A stretch of 64,000 bases of DNA from contig NC_081415.1 of NCBI RefSeq assembly GCF_030272615.1, positions 372,289,009 through 372,353,008 on the forward strand. Direction: 5' to 3'. The stretch is from Cryptomeria japonica. Lineage: Eukaryota > Streptophyta > Pinopsida > Cupressales > Cupressaceae. The position numbers and the translations under genes are program-made. This document shows positions 34,462 to 45,111 of the stretch, one piece after another. The notes below the pieces were generated by a model that was not told the DNA's origin, ran no database searches, and saw only the letters and a list, made by a program, of their open reading frames with translations. How positions within the stretch are numbered: the stretch's first letter is position 1; every line of letters begins with the position of its first letter.

Positions 34462-36569
34462 AATGTAACCCCTCCAATGACAAACATCTTTTTTGCATGA
34501 AATTAATTTAGAAATTACTTATTTTAATTTAGCACATGTTGTAGAAGGAAATGAGAAGATTCTAGAAGAGAATTTCAAATTCAAATTTCTTACATATAAC
34601 CCCCACTATGACAATAATCATTTTGCATGAAATTAATTTTGGAAAAGAATCTCTAAATCAATTAATTTCTTTTGTAGTGGGAAAATGACTCTCTTTTCTA
34701 TATATTGAATGCTAGATTTTTGAAAAGGGGAGTTCATTTTATTGTTTCTATGTGATGAAATAGGTCTTTGAATTGTTAAGAAATTAGTTTCAAATTTATG
34801 TTAGTTGTAGGAGGAATTTGGTAGGAATATTGCAGGATTTTCTTTACTTCGAGGATTTGGAGAAGGTCTTCACCAAGCTAACAAAGCACGGATTGAGGAG
34901 AGATAGCGGGAAACAGAGGGTGAATCATCAACAAAGTCTTCATTCGTCATGTAGAAATCAGGTTCCCCTCTTCCACATTCACTTGCATGATTTTTTTTTT
35001 CAAAAAGGAGAAAAGAGGGGAGGGATTTTTATTTTGCATGCATGTTATAATTTCTTTGGGAAAAATTTAGAGGATTAAAGTATTTTCTTTTTTCTTTTTT
35101 TTAAAAGATATAGTTATTTCATTTAATCTGGAAGAAGATGGGTTAAAAAGAAAAGAGAGTATTTTCAATTTGTTTTCAGATTTTTGATAAAAAAATATAT
35201 ATATATACATATGTGCGTATATGTTTACTTTATACCTTATCAATTTGTGGGAAACCTTCCTTTCTTCATTAACTGGTTATTTATTTATTTTAAGGGTTTT
35301 AAAAATATATATATTTCTATTGGCTAAGAATAAAAATAAATAAATAAATATGTATTACTAAGAGTTGTTAATCCATTTAGAATTGCAAAGGGATGAGGAA
35401 GTTTTAGCAATGCTATTTAGAGATAAAAAGTGGTAGAAGTTGCACAGACATTATATCTACTTTTGTTGATAAACTTTTGAAGAAGACCAATAATACCCAC
35501 TTAGTTAGGATTGAAAATAAATAGCAAGGAATTTGTACATATAACATAGTTTAAATATTAATATTTACTTAGCTTGACCTCTGTAGAGTAGAATACCTAT
35601 GTGAATATTTGTTGTATGAGTATGTAATGAGAATTTTTTAAAAAAAAAATAATATAAATAGAAATTAGAAAAAATTAAAATGGATCATTAATCTGCTATA
35701 ATACATATAAGATGAGTATCTGTACGGCAAGATAATTAAATTTTGTGGAAAGTGGAGCTTCCACCATTAATGTATCATTCCAACATTAATTAGTCTTTCC
35801 ATTCACGTCACATTTATTTGCATACCGCCTTCCATGCCTTTACCATGCGATGGGTACACAGTCTAATTTTGGATATGGCTAGGTTTAGAATAAATATATA
35901 TGCTGCTCTATTTATTGCAGACTGTGTCTTTTGTAGGTCGTGGGTTTGGGACAAACTAAAGTCCCATTGGTCATAGCAGTAGAGGAAAAGTGTGGTAGTA
36001 ATTTTTAGAATTTTACAGCAACTGCCAGGATGGGATGGGCCATGTCTGAAATCCCTATTCATGTACAATTGAAAAGAAAAGAAAAATACATAAATCAAGA
36101 AAACAAACAGAATGTATCATATGAAATGAATTTTAAGCTTCGCATCTAACTCACCCTCTGAAGACATAAGAACAAAATATACATATATATTATTTTAAAT
36201 CAATCATTGAATAAATGCACCAATCTCCTGTCACGTTTCCTGACTGTACTTGCAACATATCTCATGGTAGGAAGTATCAATAAATTCCTTGACCCATTGT
36301 TTGCAGAAGAAGATTGTGTGTGATAGACCAAGGTCAGTAGTAAAATTCATCCATAGGTTGCAGGAGTCCATTTCATTACTGTGAAGAACGAGGATCAGAT
36401 TTCCTATGGGAAGAACTATGTTTTTGGCTTAATATGAACATAAGGAAAAGTTTATTAACTTATTTAATCCCATTTAAATATTTAATTTTATGCATTCTTT
36501 TAAAAACAATGAGAGTTGTTTTATGGTTGAGTATTTTATAGACTTGAAGAGTTCATGAATAAAATAGTT
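34462..36569. other. AT-rich region, no gene
   Basis: GCATGAAATTAATTT with an upstream TRTAACCCC occurs twice (near 34466-34510 and 34596-34640), a diverged local repeat. No coding signal. Confidence 0.4.
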
Positions 36570-36980
36570 ACAAAATGATTATAGAAATATTTCTTATTAA
36601 ATATGACTTTTTTATTGTTTTGTAATTATAGAATGATTTTATGCTTTATTTTATTCTATAAGTTAATAAAGAAATGATAATAGAATCATTTCTATATTGA
36701 GCATGATTTTTTTGTTTTAAACATATACTCCAAAACTACATGATAATAGAATTGTTTCTATAATAAATATTATTTTTGTTTCATAAATATGGTATGAAGA
36801 CCTATTTTATCTTATTAAATAGTTAAAATGATAATAGATTTATTTTTTATATTATAATCTGATTTTTGTTTGGCAAAAATAGAATGTAGATTTATTTTGA
36901 TTTTATTCCATAAAATAGATAGGAAGTGATAATAAAATCATTTTTTTTATGAAGTGATTTTTTTGTATTTCACTTAATTT
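36570..36980. repeat. Degenerate AT-rich tandem repeat, unit about 70-100 bp
   Basis: Five unit starts resembling AATGATAATAGAATCATTTC are at 36574, 36673, 36740, 36827 and 36926. Each is followed by an ATATGATTTTTGTTT-like block, and longer units continue to a TTTATTTTATTC-like block. Copies are strongly diverged and variable in length. Confidence 0.6.
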
Positions 36981-39327
36981 TTAATCAAATGTAATAATTT
37001 TGGAAGTCATCTATTGATCTAATATTTAATGTTACTTCACCTATAGATAATAGTTTAAATGGATAAAATAAAATAGAAGACTAGATATTAGGACATTTAC
37101 ATAGTTGCAAACTGGATTATTTTTAATGTCGGTTCATTTACTTATAAATTAAAGAAATAAAATTTTAAAAGGTCACTTAATTTTATTTAAATCCAAGAAT
37201 CGGTAGATGTTATTATTATTTTCATGATGATAATAATAATATCTTTCAAAATCTATTTTTATTTTTAAAATTAAATATTTCAGATTACCAACTTTAATTA
37301 TTCCCCAGATTTGACAAAGGTAAAATTAAAAGTCATAGTTCCATTTTATAGAAGAATTAGAGAGATTAAGGTCTTCACTTATGTAAATTTCAAGGTCAAT
37401 GTGTATTATAAGTTATTACACTTAATTGACTCCTATATAGTAAGCCAATTATTTATAATTGGAGAGTGTTTTCAATTATTACAACTCTCCCATTCTAGGA
37501 TAGGGTCAATAATGATGTTACACATGTAATATCTTTAAATGCACAATTTCATTACTAAGTTAATCATGTTAGGTGGTGTTAAATAGTATTCTTTTTACAA
37601 AAAAATTGTTGGTTGCATTTTTATCTAAGTGTAAAATTTTGTGCATGACATAGATTGAATAGAATTGTTTATTAGGAGACTTAGTATTATTTACATTGGT
37701 TAACTAGCAAGTATTTAGACTCTTTTCTAATCTCTTTTTCAAACAATTAGTAATGAAGAAAAAAAAATGTGGTTATTAAGCTTATTGTTAAATAGTTTTT
37801 CCCCCTACAAACAAGAAAATATTAAATTTCTTTCCAAAGTATTATTATCTGATAATTTTATTTTATTCACGCAATTTAGTACTTTTCAAGTATTAGTATT
37901 CATATTTATAGTAAGGTTATCATTTGTAGAAAATAATTAAAGATAAAAATTATGTTACTTCAAGCGGAAGAATTAGTTGGTTTATCAATAACGTGGTTAT
38001 TTTCAGGATTCATATTTCAAGAAAAATGATTTGTTCCAAAATGATTGTACCTTACGAGTAGTTCAAATCCTTTTTATAAGTTATTTTTACAGTTATCATA
38101 GTTTCCAACCAATTAGTACTTTCATTTTTTTAGTTCAATTTTCCGAGTTTTAATTATTATCATAGTTTTCCTTCAAGAAAATACTATTCCAAAGTAGTTG
38201 ATTTATTTATGCTCTTTTAATTACGTAAAATTTATACCTTAGTCTTTAATTTCAAGCGATAATTCCTTGTATATAATAGTTTATTTTTCATAGTTGTATT
38301 AGTACATTGTTTTACTTAAGATTCATGAATTCAAAGTTAAACTCCTAGTTAGACAACTAAATAAGAGGAGATGAGACCAAAAACCTTAGCAGCGTTCGGT
38401 ATCTATGGCGCCTTTGGGTCACGCTTACGGGTAATGCCGTCGTGTTGAACTACTGCACTTAACGCCTAATAAAGCTGCAACAACGACGTTTGTGGTATTG
38501 TCCCTATAAACCGTTGGGGAGAAATAAGGGTCATTTGTAAGTTAAAATCCAAGGGGCGGGTAATCCCCCTTGGATCGATAATCTAAAAAGATTAATTTTA
38601 AAATGAATTTACATCTTATCAGTTAAACTTTAGAAAACCCCATTAGGGTTTGGATGTGTGATGATTTTGGAAATTTATTTTATCTTGATGATTTCAATGG
38701 ATGATAACAGATTAAGGGTGACATATTTAATAGGAAATAGGACTTAGTTGATTTAGGCCACAAGCAAAAGGCCATCTTGAGCCTTTTTGCTATAGAGTTA
38801 CTATCGTGGGTAGCAACCACAGAGAAACTGTTTGGGACATTGACCCTAGAAAGGGTTGCGTTACCCACCAAACAAATTACATTAAACCATAGTTAGAAAC
38901 CAGAACTACATACTTTACGCCTTGATCATGTGCCCAAACGGGTATGTAGGCAAACTAGGGACGAAGTTGTGCCTAGTACTCAGGCGTTCAGGGATGGGGA
39001 TTAGGATTTGGTTAAGGGTGAGTTGATCATGATTTATCAAATCTCCTTGGTCTTCAATCAAAGGGTACAAATAGTGCTAAGTGAGAGATTAAGAATAAGT
39101 CAATGTATACTCAAAAGGAATCCCATATGGATTCGCTCAACTTCCTGAGGCTTTAGGCCAAATTTTGAGGGGGAACTCAAGCTTGTTTAATTATTTTCAT
39201 TTACTCCTAAAGACGGCGACCTCAGTGCATTCCTAGTAGGGGAGTGTAGTCTTTAGAGAGTGACTCAGGACCCAGATTGGTGTCGATGAGTCTAAAGTCT
39301 CTGGCCAAAGCATTTCCTATTCCTTAT
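36981..39327. other. AT-rich desert, then retroelement-like sequence
   Basis: Nothing coding in 36981-38380. From about 38385 the composition changes abruptly to GC-richer sequence (GGTATCTATGGCGCCTTTGG) that continues to 39555. This probably marks the edge or interior of an unclassified LTR whose end is GGGTTGTTACA (39545-39555). I could not find its other end or a target duplication. Confidence 0.4.
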
Positions 39328-39480
39328 GAATAGATGCCTACCCCGTTTGGGTAGATGCCTATCCCGAATTCGGTAGATGAAACCCCTAACCCGTATGGTT
39401 GGATGCCTAACCCGTATGGTTAGATGTCCATCCCGGTTGGATGGATACCTATCCCGTTTGGATAGATGTACCTGAGTATG
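39328..39480. repeat. Minisatellite, about 21-25 bp unit, roughly seven copies
   Basis: Units follow TAGATGCCTAYCCCGTTTGG with variants: GGATGCCTAACCCGTATGG, AGATGTCCATCCCGGTTGG and GGATACCTATCCCGTTTGG. On the minus strand they encode a basic 7-residue periodicity (RDRYPSN, RDGHLTI, RVRHPTI), but no gene context supports translation. It lies near the right edge of the retroelement-like block. Confidence 0.75.
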
Positions 39481-39555
39481 CGATTGAATCAAGCACAATA
39501 AAAATTAAAAATAAAATTAGTTGAAATTTTGGGTTAAGACGAGTGGGTTGTTACA

Positions 39556-41229
39556 AAATTAAAGTTGGCTTAATCTTCTAGATGTTTCTTGGAGTTCTTT
39601 ATAAGGAGTTGTTGGACCTGTAGTAGGGCATGCTTATGGATTTGATATGGTGATTTGTGCGATGATTTATGAGAAGCTGAGGATGAAAACCTTCAGTGGA
39701 TTAATAGAAGGGTTGGACGAAACCCTAGCTCTTCCAAAGGGGTGGATTCGAGATGGAGTCTACATCTTTGAAAATTTGCTTAATCTTCCTTCAAAGACAA
39801 ATTTTGCAATAATAAAGATATTTGGAGGTATTTTATATTTGTGTTTGATTTGGGAATAAGATTGTTTCATTTTGAATATTTGTCACCTGGGAGTTCGATG
39901 ATTAATATTTAGATGGCTTATCAGGGTAATAAGGTTTATGGTTGCAATTGTCTAATGTTAGATTTAATTCCCAAATGATAATATTGACATCTGCCGCTAT
40001 TCCAAATTGGCAATTTGATATTAAGAACCGTGACATAATGAATAATATGATTATCATTGCAAAGATGAGGCTTTGATTAAATTGGCTTTAATGATCTGCT
40101 CTCTTCAGCAAGTGCGATATTATTAAGCCAAGTATTTATTTGATATTTGTCTTCATTGGCTTATTCATTTCTAAAGTTGGTGATTGATAATGTAGGCTTT
40201 TTATTTAGTGCTGGGAAAATACATTGGCATTTCTCAAGTTTAGCAAGGTTGAAGATGGCACAAGGAGATTACATTAGGCGCCAGGAATTGATTAAATTGA
40301 CTTTTTCTAAAGTTTAGCGTGTGAAAATTATTTGAACCCAACAACCAGAGTTTATTATTATTGAAGCTGTTCATTATCCGGACATTTGCTGCGGACATTA
40401 TTGAGCCGTGAATGTTTGTTGAGCCATTTTTATATTCCTATAGTGCATGGCATGTGTTCTTTCCTTCTATCGCAGCATTCATAGTTGGTGAAAGTCTTCT
40501 ATGACGGTAGCCATCTTGCATGCAATGGGAGCCAATATTCCTGAGCAGACTTTCCTTCTATTTCAATAATGCGTCTGAGGCATGAGGGGTTGGCAGTGAT
40601 TGAAGAAGTCCGAAATTAGCTCAGAACCGAGCTTGAGGAATTTTCAGAACTACCAGGTATGTTTGAAGATCATCATATCAGATGCCAGTTTGGAGGTGAA
40701 GAATAAAATCGTGCTGTTTGCTGAAGCACTTTCCAATGCTGAAGGAAAGCTACATCTTGATTCTCTCTGGCTATAGGCAAAAAGAATCAGGCTTCATATG
40801 GAATAAAAATCCAAAGATTTTCTATTTGCAAAAGAAGCTGTTCATTTTCCTAAGTTTGCAAAATAAAGGTCAGATCCTCATTGATTATCAAAGCATTTGA
40901 GTTCCTTTTAGTTCTCCATTTCTATGTTTAAATTATGTTCAAGATATTGCTGCATTGGAAAATATTGATAAACATCTGAAACCTATCAAGCTATCAACTC
41001 TGTAATCTGCTAATTCATAAAGAGCAGTACTGTTACCTTTCCTGATCACTAATAGATGTATTTAAGTGCAAGAAATTGGAAATTTGTCTCAAGGGACTTC
41101 ACAGAAAAATTGTTATAGTTTGTACTTCGTTTTACTTTTTACTTTAAAATTTTAATCTTGAAAATTTCATTTTTAATAGTGTTAAATGTCATAAATTCTA
41201 ATTTTAAAAGTTTTGAATGTTGCTTGCAG
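39556..41229. other. Intergenic or intron-like sequence
   Basis: Short ORFs only (70 aa at 39647-39859) and no domain recognised. Confidence 0.4.
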
Positions 41230-41464
41230 GTATATTTGCTCTATCATAACACCTGTCGTGGGAATAATGAGGTATGCAGATACACATTCTCCTAACAAGG
41301 ATCTTGAAATGCAGTTCTATGAGGAGCATATTAGGCCTATTGTCACAAAGTGGTGGAACTCAATGAACACTCCTCTTCATATGGCTTTCTATGCTCTTAA
41401 TCCGAAGTGGTATGCACCTAGACCTAGCCGAATGCTAAAGACTGCTGTTACACTATTTTATTGA
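41230..41464 (+). pseudogene. hAT-like transposase C-terminal fragment (DUF659-type neighbourhood)
   Basis: After a TTGCTTGCAG acceptor the frame reads MRYADTHSPN, then FYEEHIRPIVTKWWNSMNTP and LHMAFYALNPKWYAPRPSR. A W-x-x-M-N-T-P-L-H-x-x-A-x-x-L-N-P-K-W/Y-Y segment is typical of plant hAT-superfamily proteins just before the dimerisation domain. Between the first and second blocks the family usually has extra residues, so an internal deletion is likely. Only about 70 residues remain and no BED finger or dimerisation domain is nearby. Confidence 0.6.
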
Positions 41465-42112
41465 AGTTTATTATGCTGTTATACTACTGCTGTCATGATT
41501 TATTTACATATTGATATTGTTGTTATTAGTTATTGACATCTCTCACTCTCTCTCTCTCTCTAATATATATATGGCTATCGGACTGTCGTCCACAAAATGT
41601 GTCCCCTGTCATCCCCCCAATCCCATCCCAAAATACCGTGGAGCACAAGATCAAATAACTTTTATCAACTAATTTACCAAAATCAAATCTATTTTTTTCT
41701 ATAAAACAATATCAATACTTATTTCAGGCATCTATTATATAACACTTTGCATACTAATCTTTGCCTTTCAATTTATTAAAAGATTGATAAACTCTAAATA
41801 TCAGAAAATGCACTTCATCATTACAGATAATAATTATTTATCACTTCAATATAAAATGGAGATTGACATAAATAGCATACTTGGATTGCAACTTTCTGAA
41901 AAATGGAATGTTTGTGTAAAGTAATTATTTCCTTTTAAATTTCCACACATCTATTTATAGACCATTTTCATTAAGTTAATTCTTGCCTTTCAATTTACTA
42001 AAATCAACTATGAAAAGGGATGTTTGTGTAAGGTAGCTAATTTCCTTTAACTATGAAAATCAACAGAGATATGTAACAACGTGCACTTTCCAATTCAGAG
42101 TTTTCATCATAC
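41465..42112. other. Intergenic with CT/AT microsatellites
   Basis: A (CT)n run (about 41545-41561) is followed by TAATATATATAT. The block TTTCCTTT...AACTATGAAAA recurs around 41930-42060. Nothing coding. Confidence 0.45.
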
Positions 42113-42223
42113 CTTTCCTTCATCCATGAGGACTTGGCACTGCATAATTTTCTTCTCCACCTCCACTACAAGCAGCCTCCTTTTTAGTCTAGCAGTTCTC
42201 CCTTTACCCTCTGCTCCTCTGTC
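42113..42223 (-). CDS. Possible isolated 37-codon exon
   Basis: On the minus strand ATTCCAG precedes 42223 and GTATGATG follows 42113. The 111-nt interval is open in one frame and encodes a basic, heptad-like peptide containing RTARLKRRLLVVEVEKK. It could be an exon of a long-intron gene. No partner exon is identified and the protein is unrecognised. Confidence 0.25.
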
Positions 42224-42789
42224 CTGGAATAGTTCAAATGAAGACATTAATTTGGAAAAAAATATAACACAACTTGTTCTAGGATGAACCACACTTTAGA
42301 ATATCATTGACTCATTCACTTGCTATGTCAAAATTTTCTCTCTTTTAACATTTCATTCCCTGATGAGGCTGGAAACAGGCAACATAACAATCCACCTGGA
42401 CATAAAAATTCAACATAAAATATTTAATTTGTCCTTCACTTATTTAGAAACATATATATTCATCTCAAGGAAGTACAAACAATAAATTCATAGATAGCTC
42501 CTACTTACTGAAGTGTTCATTCAACAACATCAAGCCCTCCCATTGTTTCACACAGAAAGCACAAACAACTGGAATAAAGATAGGTACAAAATCAACCTCA
42601 AAGATGGACAAAGAAAACATGAAAACGAGTATATGCATGCATGTAAATGACTCAAATTAGATAGCAAATAAAAATAAGTGATAGTTAGTTGCTGTGTATG
42701 GCTTCCAATGATGACAATGGAAAATAGTTTGAAAGTATTATTTGAAATTTCACTCACCTTTATGTATACCTACACTCATCATTTGTGTT
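42224..42789. other. Intergenic, nothing recognised
   Basis: No domain and no repeat pair seen. Confidence 0.35.
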
Positions 42790-44016
42790 TTCCCTAAATA
42801 AGAGAAAAAATCCACATTCAGGTATAAGAACAAAATTGCATTTGTGCGAACTGAACACCACATCAAGCCGAGGAGAGTGTCTCATAATTTGACTGATAGA
42901 GAAAAGGTTAAGTTCCATGCCGAGAACATAGTATACATTTGAAGAAAATTAAATTCCTCCCACCAAACTGAATCTTCACGTTGCCCTTTCCGACAACGGT
43001 ATACTCTTCCCCTCCTCCAAAGATCACAGAATTAGTGAAAGGTTGGTATTCTATGAACCAATCACGTCAATGAGTGAAGTGTCGAGAAGCACTTGAATCA
43101 ATATACTAGGCAATGGACTTCACATGATTTGTAGATCTTTTAGCCATAAAGGTGTAAAAGGCAGATTCCTTCTGCTCAGTGTGGTCGGCAACATTCGCTT
43201 TTAGCTAAGACCCTCCCTACTTCTTTTGTTCAAAAGCCACGCATGACCGACAATCCTTCTTCATGTGACCATATTTGTGACAATAATTGCACAAAATGTT
43301 CTTCTTCGAGCCTTCTGATGACATAGCAGAGTTACTCTACTGAGAAAACTAAGATTTGCCTTTATCCTTGTGAAAGGACTTGGCTGCAAAAGCTTGCTCT
43401 GTGGAGGACAAACTGAGACCACTACCAAACTGTTGTTTCCAACGATCCTACTGCAGAAGTTTGTTGCACAACTCTAGAAACTTCAAGTCAACATTAGTTG
43501 AAGTAATGTTGACCATCTCTATAAATCGCTCTAAGACTTCGGTAGACTTTTCAAAGTGATGACTACCATGTCTTCTTCCTCCATTTTTCGATCAATCGCT
43601 TCCAACTAATCACAAATGTCCTTGATTTTCGTGAGATGCTCCTGCAAAGACATCCGTTCACACATCATGATGGAAAACAGCTAGTTCTTTAGAAAGAACG
43701 CATGACTCTAGTCTGATGTTTCATGGAGATCCTTCAGATGAGTCCAAATCACTACAGTTGTCTTGTCGGATAGGACTTGAGGCAATTGATCATCAAGAAC
43801 AAAAAGTTTGATAAGCATCACGACTTCTCGGTTGCGCTCATTAAATTTGTCCAAGTCTTGTCCAACTACTGTAGGACGAATTTCCTTACCCAGAACGAGG
43901 GCATCAAGGCGGCAATATTAAAAAATGGTCATCATTCGCTGAAGTGCTGTAATTTCGGCCATTGAAGCTTTGACTGCCTTCTAACATAGTATTGGTCAAA
44001 GACACCATCTTGTAGG
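42790..44016 (-). pseudogene. Copia gag and protease remnant, minus strand
   Basis: From about 44008 the minus strand encodes MLEGSQSFNGRNYST, a hallmark of Copia gag N-termini, then a frameshift and RLDALVLGKE. Further on are the gag segments WTHLKDLHETSD and MSLQEHLTKIKDICD, then a CCHC zinc knuckle (CNYCHKYGHMKKDC, about 43249-43290). The protease follows as YIDSSASRHFTH, where the catalytic D-S-G-A reads D-S-S-A, and later FGGGEEYTVVGKGNVKIQ. At least five in-frame stops and one or two frameshifts occur. Integrase, RT and RNase H are absent: the element is truncated at about 42790. Stops following VDLKFLELCNKLLQ and KGKS are TAG. Confidence 0.8.
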
Positions 44017-44744
44017 CGAGGCATGAAAAATAAGGTTCATAGAAGAGGCGCAAATCTGATTGCACGAGACCTGAGGCACGGATCCCAAAGCAAAAAACAC
44101 GGGCAAAAAACATGAATTCCAAGGCAGAAAACCCTAACATAGATTTCGAGGCATAGATCCCAAAAATACAAGTTTTGCTAAAAACCCAGAAAATATTCTT
44201 AAGACCCAGAAATCTTCCTAAAAAACCCGAAAATAATTTTCTTTTTAAATTACGCAAATTCCAAACCCTAGGTCAGGTTGAAAACTTTTGCAAATAGAAT
44301 GATTTTTACAGAAATCCTCGAGTTTGATTAAAACCTAGCCACGCAGGAAACTTTACGTCGCACACAAAGACGCACCAAACGATGAAAATTGTGTCGCAAT
44401 TCAATCCCATTGGCACAAACACAGACAAAAAACACAGTCGCACGAGTAGACATGAAAAGAACAAGTGTCGCAAGCAGAAACGCCCACAGTTGAGGTCGCG
44501 AAGCCTAGACGAAGGTTGTGTAGGCAAAAAAGAACAAAAAAACAAGAGGCATGTGGATCATAGACGTATGACCCATGAAAACGGAAACCCTCAAATTTGC
44601 CCACATGAACACGAAAACAAATCGCGACCTTCAAAAAATAGGCACTAAAAAAATTAGAACAAAAAACCCTAGTCGAGTTTTAAAATTTTCACCAAAGAAA
44701 TTTTTCGAATTATGAAATTTTTACTTTAGCTAGCTTTGATACCA
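44017..44744 (-). mobile_element. Leader region and primer-binding site of the minus-strand Copia element
   Basis: Minus-strand TGGTATCAAAGC (44733-44744) is a tRNA-iMet-type primer-binding site lying directly inside the LTR edge, which ends TTTCA at 44745. The leader between it and gag is A-rich on the plus strand. ORFs occur on both strands but are not credible genes. Confidence 0.65.
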
Positions 44745-45111
44745 TGAAATTTTATTTTTTTGAAGTAATAGCATAAATATTTTTAACATAATGAAATGTA
44801 CATATAGCAATTACAAGCATGATGTTTCCTTATCGAAACAATAATCAAAATTAGAAACAATCTAATTGAGCTAATATTACATGTAAAATACAATATTGAC
44901 CATTAAATAAGATATAATAATATTATTATAATACTAATTTGGGTGCCATAACTTAAATTTGAAATTGACTTTTTTTTTTAGTTTATATTTATTATTATAT
45001 TATTTATATTTTATTTTTATTAATTAAAAATATATACTTGTATTTAATACTATTTATTATGGTGTTAAAAGAGACCTTTTCTAAATAGGATGTTGAAGGT
45101 TGACTTAGTTT
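44745..45111 (-). repeat. 5' LTR of the minus-strand Copia element (right end undetermined)
   Basis: The LTR inner edge is set by the primer-binding site at 44733-44744. The sequence is AT-rich. The outer end could not be fixed because no second LTR exists in the window; 45111 is only the limit set by the next element. Confidence 0.45.

Noticed and set aside
33875..34500. Four ORFs of about 190 codons
   Set aside because: They span the 500-N gap at 33962-34461 and have no real sequence inside.
44306..44648. Overlapping ORFs of 77-88 aa on both strands
   Set aside because: They lie in the Copia leader between primer-binding site and gag and have no homology signal.
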